Under the pieces are notes generated by a model. That model saw nothing but the letters and a program-made list of their open reading frames with translations, searched no databases and was not told where the DNA came from. DNA of 9,144 nucleotides from an uncultured delta proteobacterium (lineage in GTDB: Bacteria > RBG-13-61-14 > DRUE01), in assembly GCA_903897985.1 (NCBI GenBank), contig CAIUDS010000782.1:1-9144 (forward strand), written 5' to 3'. This document shows positions 6,570 through 9,144 of this stretch, piece by piece; positions within the stretch are counted from its first letter, which is position 1; every line of letters starts with the position of its first letter. The position numbers and the translations under genes were made by a program.

Positions 6570-8648
6570 ATGCCGGAGATGGAAGATCGCAGCCAAAAGC
6601 AAGCCGCAAATAATTCAAAAAGGGATGGGGACTGGCTCCGGTTTTTCGCTTTCGCCTGCGGCTTGGGCCTGCTGGTCTGGGGGGCGGACGCCGCGTTCGA
6701 ATTCGTCCGGATGTTTCATGGCTCGGACCTGACCAGCGCAAAGAAGTTCCACCTGTTCGCGGAACTGAGTTTTTATTATTCGCTCTCCGGCATGATCATA
6801 CCCTGGGCCGCGCTCGGCCCGCTCATGCTTTTCTCTCGGCTCCGGCCGGCTTGGCAACAATGGTTCGGCCGCCGCAAATTCGACCTGGCCTTGGGCGTGG
6901 TCTTGGCGCAGGCGATTTATTTCGCGCAACTCCCCAAAATCTTTCCGTCCGCAACGGACACCCTGGACTGGGTCGTGCTATTGCCCAACGCGTTCTGGGT
7001 CCTGGCCGCGCTCGCGCTCATGGCGGTCTTGACGGCTCTGGCCGGATTTTTATCCGAGCGGCTCGGGCCGAAATTCGGGGCCGTTTTACTCAAGATCATT
7101 TATCCGCTCGCGGGCCTGGCCTTTCTTGCAAATGCGCTGGTATTCCCGGCTGAGGCCATTTGGGGGCGGCGGCAAACAAGGCCAGTCGCGGCGGACGCTC
7201 CCAACCTGATCCTCATCAGCATTGACGCGCTCCGGCCCGACCATCTTTCCTATGACGGATACAAAGCACTTGCCACGCCAAACATTGACCAACTGGCCGG
7301 GCAAAGTTTCATTTTCCCGAACGCATACAGCCAGGCCGATTGGACCTATCCTTCGGTTACTTCCCTGTTCACTTCGATCTATCCGGACGCGCAATATGCC
7401 TGCTCCCCCTACCTGACCGGGCAGGAACCGGACTATGCGCGCCGGATTGCCAAGGGTATCTCGGACGAGTTCATCGAGTCGCTGCCGCCCATTCCCGCGA
7501 GTCATTCCACCCTGGCGGAGTTGCTGCATAAACAGGGCTACGACACCGGCGCGTTTGTGGTCAATGTTTTTCTTGGTTCCAGGTTCGGGATCGGCCGTGG
7601 TTTTGAGGCGTTTTTGGACAGCGTCGAAAAGGGAGACGACTCGCAGATCCTGCTCGCACTCGCAGGCGCTCGCGGCCCCGGGGCCGGCTTGTTCTTCGCC
7701 TTCAACCAAACCTATCTCCGGATCATGGACCGGGTTAATCATGCCAATCCCATGAGCGCCGACTTTTTAAATCTAAAAGCCGAATCCTGGATCCGCCGCC
7801 ACCGCCATCATAACTTTTTCCTCTGGCTCCATTACCTCGAACCCCATTCCCCTTACGGCGACCCCTGGCGGCCGCCCGCGCCGGCCCGGCCCGAATATCA
7901 AGGACCTTTCGCCTCCAGCTTTTCCGGGCAGTTTGAGGTCATGTCCGGCAGGCTGCATTTGACCCCGCAGGACCTCGACCAGATTATTTATCTTTATGAT
8001 TACGACCTTTCCTATCTCGATGGGAAACTGGGCGAGTTTTTTGACTTTCTCAAAAAAAACCGGCTCTGGGACAATAGCTTGATTATCCTGACCGCGGACC
8101 ACGGCGATCAAATGCTGGAGCATGGCAGCCTGGGACACGGCTTCAGTTTTTATCAGGAAGAGGCGAGGGTGCCTCTGCTCATTAAATTGCCGGGGAGTCA
8201 TCCGTCCAAAACCATCGCGCAAAATGTCGAGCTGATTGATCTCATGCCCACGCTCCTGGATTTCTCGAAAACCCCCGCGCCGGAATTCATGCAGGGAAAA
8301 AGCCTGAGGACATTGCTCGAAGGCAAAGATACGGGCATCGCCGACCAGGCTTACAGCGCCTGCAACATCTTCGGCGAGCCGGTCGCGGCGCTGCGCGCCG
8401 GCAATCATCTTTTAATTTATCATTCGGCGGCCAACCGGGCCGAGCTTTATGACCTCGCCGCTGATCCCGGCGCCAAGAGCGACTTGGCCGGGAGCGAGCC
8501 GGAACTAAAAGCGCAAATGCTCGAGCGGCTAATGGGCATCCTCAAAAACAATCAGTCCCTGCGCGAGAAGCTGAGACCTGCGCCGTCAAAGGTCAAGCTC
8601 CGCGGCGAAGATCGCGAAAAGCTCAAGGCCTTGGGGTATGTGAAGTAG
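6570..8648 (+). CDS. Five-TM membrane protein with sulfatase-fold domain and Thr nucleophile (LtaS/EptA-like architecture)
   Basis: This is a 692-aa protein. The N-terminal part has about five TM segments (near 22-44, 63-90, 105-122, 136-160 and 170-195), after which a sulfatase/alkaline-phosphatase-superfamily domain starts at about 211 and faces the outside. Metal and catalytic positions can be read: ISIDALRPDH with D219, DWTYPSVTSLFTSIYP with T259 in the nucleophile position, TADHGDQ with D510/H511, and GHGFSFYQEEARVPLLIKLPG with H523. Formylglycine sulfatases need C/S-x-P-x-R at the nucleophile; here it is T-Y-P-S-V, so ordinary sulfatase activity is unlikely. Five TMs plus a Thr nucleophile is the plan of lipoteichoic acid synthase and phosphoethanolamine transferases, which suggests a phospho-group transferase or phosphodiesterase acting on lipid or cell-surface glycan. 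The rest of the domain reads more like the arylsulfatase branch, so the substrate is open. The C-terminus (after about 600) is a charged helical tail ending LKALGYVK. ATG 6570 has no ribosome site (see the -10 box); in-frame ATG 6579 is the alternative. Confidence 0.85.
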   Translation: MPEMEDRSQKQAANNSKRDGDWLRFFAFACGLGLLVWGADAAFEFVRMFHGSDLTSAKKFHLFAELSFYYSLSGMIIPWAALGPLMLFSRLRPAWQQWFGRRKFDLALGVVLAQAIYFAQLPKIFPSATDTLDWVVLLPNAFWVLAALALMAVLTALAGFLSERLGPKFGAVLLKIIYPLAGLAFLANALVFPAEAIWGRRQTRPVAADAPNLILISIDALRPDHLSYDGYKALATPNIDQLAGQSFIFPNAYSQADWTYPSVTSLFTSIYPDAQYACSPYLTGQEPDYARRIAKGISDEFIESLPPIPASHSTLAELLHKQGYDTGAFVVNVFLGSRFGIGRGFEAFLDSVEKGDDSQILLALAGARGPGAGLFFAFNQTYLRIMDRVNHANPMSADFLNLKAESWIRRHRHHNFFLWLHYLEPHSPYGDPWRPPAPARPEYQGPFASSFSGQFEVMSGRLHLTPQDLDQIIYLYDYDLSYLDGKLGEFFDFLKKNRLWDNSLIILTADHGDQMLEHGSLGHGFSFYQEEARVPLLIKLPGSHPSKTIAQNVELIDLMPTLLDFSKTPAPEFMQGKSLRTLLEGKDTGIADQAYSACNIFGEPVAALRAGNHLLIYHSAANRAELYDLAADPGAKSDLAGSEPELKAQMLERLMGILKNNQSLREKLRPAPSKVKLRGEDREKLKALGYVK

Positions 8649-8654
8649 GTCGGC

Positions 8655-8686
8655 AGGTTGACAGGTTAACAAGTTGACAAGTTGAG
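8655..8686. repeat. 8-bp tandem repeat, four units
   Basis: Four adjoining units, AGGTTGAC, AGGTTAAC, AAGTTGAC and AAGTTGAG, begin 6 bp after the stop codon of the sulfatase-fold gene. The placement is like that of the 7-bp repeat after the hydratase gene. No terminator hairpin with a U-tract is seen here. Confidence 0.85.
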
Positions 8687-8714
8687 AAGAACCGTCGCTG
8701 GCGGAAACTATTTA

Positions 8715-8798
8715 ATGTTCGGCATGGGGCTTCCCGCGGCCACCATGGGCGACATCCTGGTGAGCGCATTTAACATTTTTGCCCGGAAGAAATCATAG
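8715..8798 (+). pseudogene. 27-codon ORF resembling a TatA N-terminus (doubtful remnant)
   Basis: ATG 8715 opens 27 codons ending at TAG 8796-8798. The start MFGMGLP and the later ILVSAFNIFARKK resemble the opening and first helix of TatA-type proteins (MFGxGMPE...ILVIALxxFGPKK). The conserved Glu after the Pro is missing, and the amphipathic helix and tail are absent. There is no good ribosome site. It may be a truncated tatA remnant or chance similarity. Confidence 0.2.
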
Positions 8799-8802
8799 AA
8801 AA

Positions 8803-8830
8803 TTGACAACCCCAATTTCAAAAGTATAAT
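8803..8830 (+). promoter_or_regulatory. Perfect sigma-70 promoter upstream of the putative tracrRNA
   Basis: TTGACA (8803-8808) and TATAAT (8825-8830) are both exact consensus, with a 16-bp spacer. The start site is predicted near 8837. No plus-strand ORF with a ribosome site follows, which fits a promoter for a non-coding RNA. Confidence 0.75.
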
Positions 8831-8857
8831 AATATTGTTCCTCAGTTATAAATATAT

Positions 8858-8897
8858 GTTCTATACCTATAAACCAAATTATTGATAGATTTGCAAT
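8858..8897 (+). other. Anti-repeat of the putative tracrRNA
   Basis: Compared on the plus strand with the 36-bp unit 9109-9144, blocks line up in order: GTT (8858-8860 with 9109-9111), CCTAT with CCGAT (8866-8870 with 9119-9123), ACCAA (8873-8877 with 9124-9128), TGAT (8883-8886 with 9129-9132) and ATTTGCAAT with ATTTACAAC (8889-8897 with 9136-9144). The last block gives nine continuous pairs with a minus-strand repeat RNA, counting two G-U wobbles. Unpaired AG against GAA makes the bulge typical of tracrRNA:crRNA duplexes, and ATTAT (8878-8882) is a second bulge. Confidence 0.65.
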
Positions 8898-8995
8898 AAA
8901 TGTTAAAATATTTGTGCCGTATTCCACAAAATAAAAGAAATATCTGTTCTCTACGGCATCAAACACAGTTTTGTGAAATACAAACGCCACATAAC

Positions 8996-9020
8996 AAAAA
9001 GGGCGCCAAGAAAGCGCCCT
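8996..9020 (-). terminator. Rho-independent terminator for the array transcript, shared hairpin with the tracrRNA end
   Basis: Read on the minus strand, AGGGCGC and GCGCCCT form a 7-bp stem (9020-9014 with 9006-9000) with a 7-nt loop. Five U follow (9000-8996), then GUU. This is a proper intrinsic terminator for transcription arriving from the CRISPR side. On the plus strand the same hairpin would form the 3' end of the tracrRNA, so the two convergent transcripts seem to share it. Confidence 0.75.
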
Positions 9021-9042
9021 AGATGTTATTCTATTCTATTAA

Positions 9043-9144
9043 AAAAGCTTAATTAAATCAATGTTATAGCGTACCAGCGGACTTAGCTCCCCTGCATACA
9101 CCTCGTGGGTTTACAATTCCGATACCAATGATTTCATTTACAAC
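9043..9144 (-). CRISPR. Trailer end of a putative type II CRISPR array (one repeat, one spacer, one degenerate repeat)
   Basis: The window ends exactly on a 36-bp unit (9109-9144) which on the minus strand starts GTTGTAAATG and ends ATTGTAAAC, a typical CRISPR repeat length and style. A 30-nt stretch (9079-9108) follows; its GC content is 60 percent against AT-rich surroundings, as expected of an acquired spacer. Beyond it, 9043-9078 is a poor copy of the repeat: with one gap about 13 of the first 21 positions agree, including CATTG, but the rest has decayed, as at array trailer ends. The 36/30 spacing is usual for type II-C. Transcription would run right to left, toward the terminator at 8996-9020, with the leader and probably the cas genes beyond the right edge. 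The main support is the matching anti-repeat. A single intact repeat cannot prove an array. Confidence 0.62.
9109..9144 (-). repeat. Putative 36-bp CRISPR repeat
   Basis: On the plus strand the unit starts GTTTACAATT and ends ATTTACAAC, so its ends are imperfectly palindromic (GTTTACAA and TTTACAAC, or GTTGTAAA and TTGTAAAC on the minus strand). The first nine crRNA-sense bases pair fully with the anti-repeat 8889-8897. It touches the window end, so the next spacer would start just outside. Confidence 0.62.

Larger units (their letters stand above)
8837..9020 (+). ncRNA. Putative tracrRNA of a type II CRISPR-Cas system
   Basis: The RNA starts about 7 nt after a perfect promoter and begins with an anti-repeat (8858-8897). 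A small hairpin follows: AAATG (8898-8902) pairs with TATTT (8909-8913) around TTAAAA. Next comes a 7-bp long-range stem, TGCCGTA (8915-8921) with TACGGCA (8952-8958), then a CACA/TGTG hairpin (8964-8975) and a terminal GGGCGC/GCGCCC hairpin (9001-9019). The order after the anti-repeat (..CAAUAA, hairpin with an AAAA loop, UGCCG, GGCAUC, GC-rich end hairpin) recalls, from memory, the Neisseria type II-C tracrRNA. The family role is to pair with crRNA repeats for processing and to load Cas9. The 3' end is uncertain: after the hairpin comes a T-rich but not clean U-tract (9026-9040). About 184 nt is long for a tracrRNA, though processing would shorten it. Confidence 0.65.

Noticed and set aside
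4413..6602. 729-codon open frame antisense to the Fe-S oxidoreductase
   Set aside because: GC-rich codon use leaves the opposite frame without stops. The product is Gly/His/Asp/Leu-rich with no recognisable motif, and the sense protein is a clear family member.
7086..7742. 218-codon minus-strand frame, and a similar one at 7773-8408
   Set aside because: Both are antisense to the sulfatase-fold gene, have no motif, and look like GC-driven shadow frames.
8731..8748. Kozak-like GCGGCCACCATGGG, suggesting vector contamination
   Set aside because: The match is short and the flanks do not continue into any vector or reporter sequence I know; chance in GC-rich DNA is enough.
8793..8990. Minus-strand 65-codon hydrophobic ORF with GTG start
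   Set aside because: It is antisense to the putative tracrRNA, has no ribosome site, begins just past the minus-strand terminator, and its hydrophobic look is expected of AT-rich DNA.
9064..9144. Minus-strand open frame entering from the right edge (26 codons, stop at 9066-9064), apparently the end of a gene upstream of the terminator
   Set aside because: It lies wholly within the repeat, spacer and degenerate repeat. The 36-bp unit and its anti-repeat explain the sequence better, and the peptide resembles nothing I recognise. It would return if no further repeats lie to the right.

Overview
The window comes from a GC-rich bacterial chromosome, probably an uncultured, anaerobic, Gram-negative-type organism. 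Two things suggest this: a membrane-bound HdrD-like Fe-S oxidoreductase of the ETF:(methyl)menaquinone oxidoreductase type, and short GTGAACG-type tandem repeats between genes. The phylum cannot be fixed from sequence alone. There are five clear protein genes, then an AT-rich right end (about 8790-9144) of a quite different character.

Layout. 1-888 (minus): 5' half of an L-fucose isomerase-like gene that runs off the left edge. 889-1112: divergent intergenic region. 1113-3197 (plus): exported metzincin-like metalloprotease with a Cys-rich insert, a PPC-like domain and a C-terminal beta domain. 3445-4296 and 4416-6455 (plus): a probable operon of a double-hotdog MaoC-like enoyl-CoA hydratase/dehydratase and a membrane-bound Fe-S oxidoreductase. 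A consensus-like promoter precedes it, a 7-bp tandem repeat/hairpin lies between the genes, and a strong rho-independent terminator closes it (6475-6507). 6570-8648 (plus): a membrane protein with five TM segments and a sulfatase/alkaline-phosphatase-fold domain whose nucleophile position is Thr, as in LtaS and EptA; its start looks leaderless. 8655-8686: 8-bp tandem repeats.

The most interesting part is 8803-9144, which reads as the edge of a type II (Cas9) CRISPR locus. A perfect TTGACA/TATAAT promoter on the plus strand drives no protein gene. It is followed by a 40-nt stretch (8858-8897) that matches, in blocks and on the same strand, the 36-bp sequence that closes the window (9109-9144). 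That is the relation expected of a tracrRNA anti-repeat and a CRISPR repeat transcribed from the other strand. After the anti-repeat come a small hairpin, a 7-bp long-range stem and a GC-rich terminal hairpin, in an order resembling type II-C tracrRNA. Next to the repeat sit a 30-nt putative spacer and a degenerate terminal repeat. No cas gene is in the window; cas9/cas1/cas2 would be expected beyond the right edge. With only one intact repeat visible, this is a well-supported inference and not a demonstrated array.

The hydratase and the Fe-S oxidoreductase suggest acyl-CoA (beta-oxidation-type) metabolism feeding electrons to the quinone pool. The fucose isomerase, the exported protease and the sulfatase-fold enzyme fit a life on sugars, protein and cell-surface polymers, but nothing links those three functionally.
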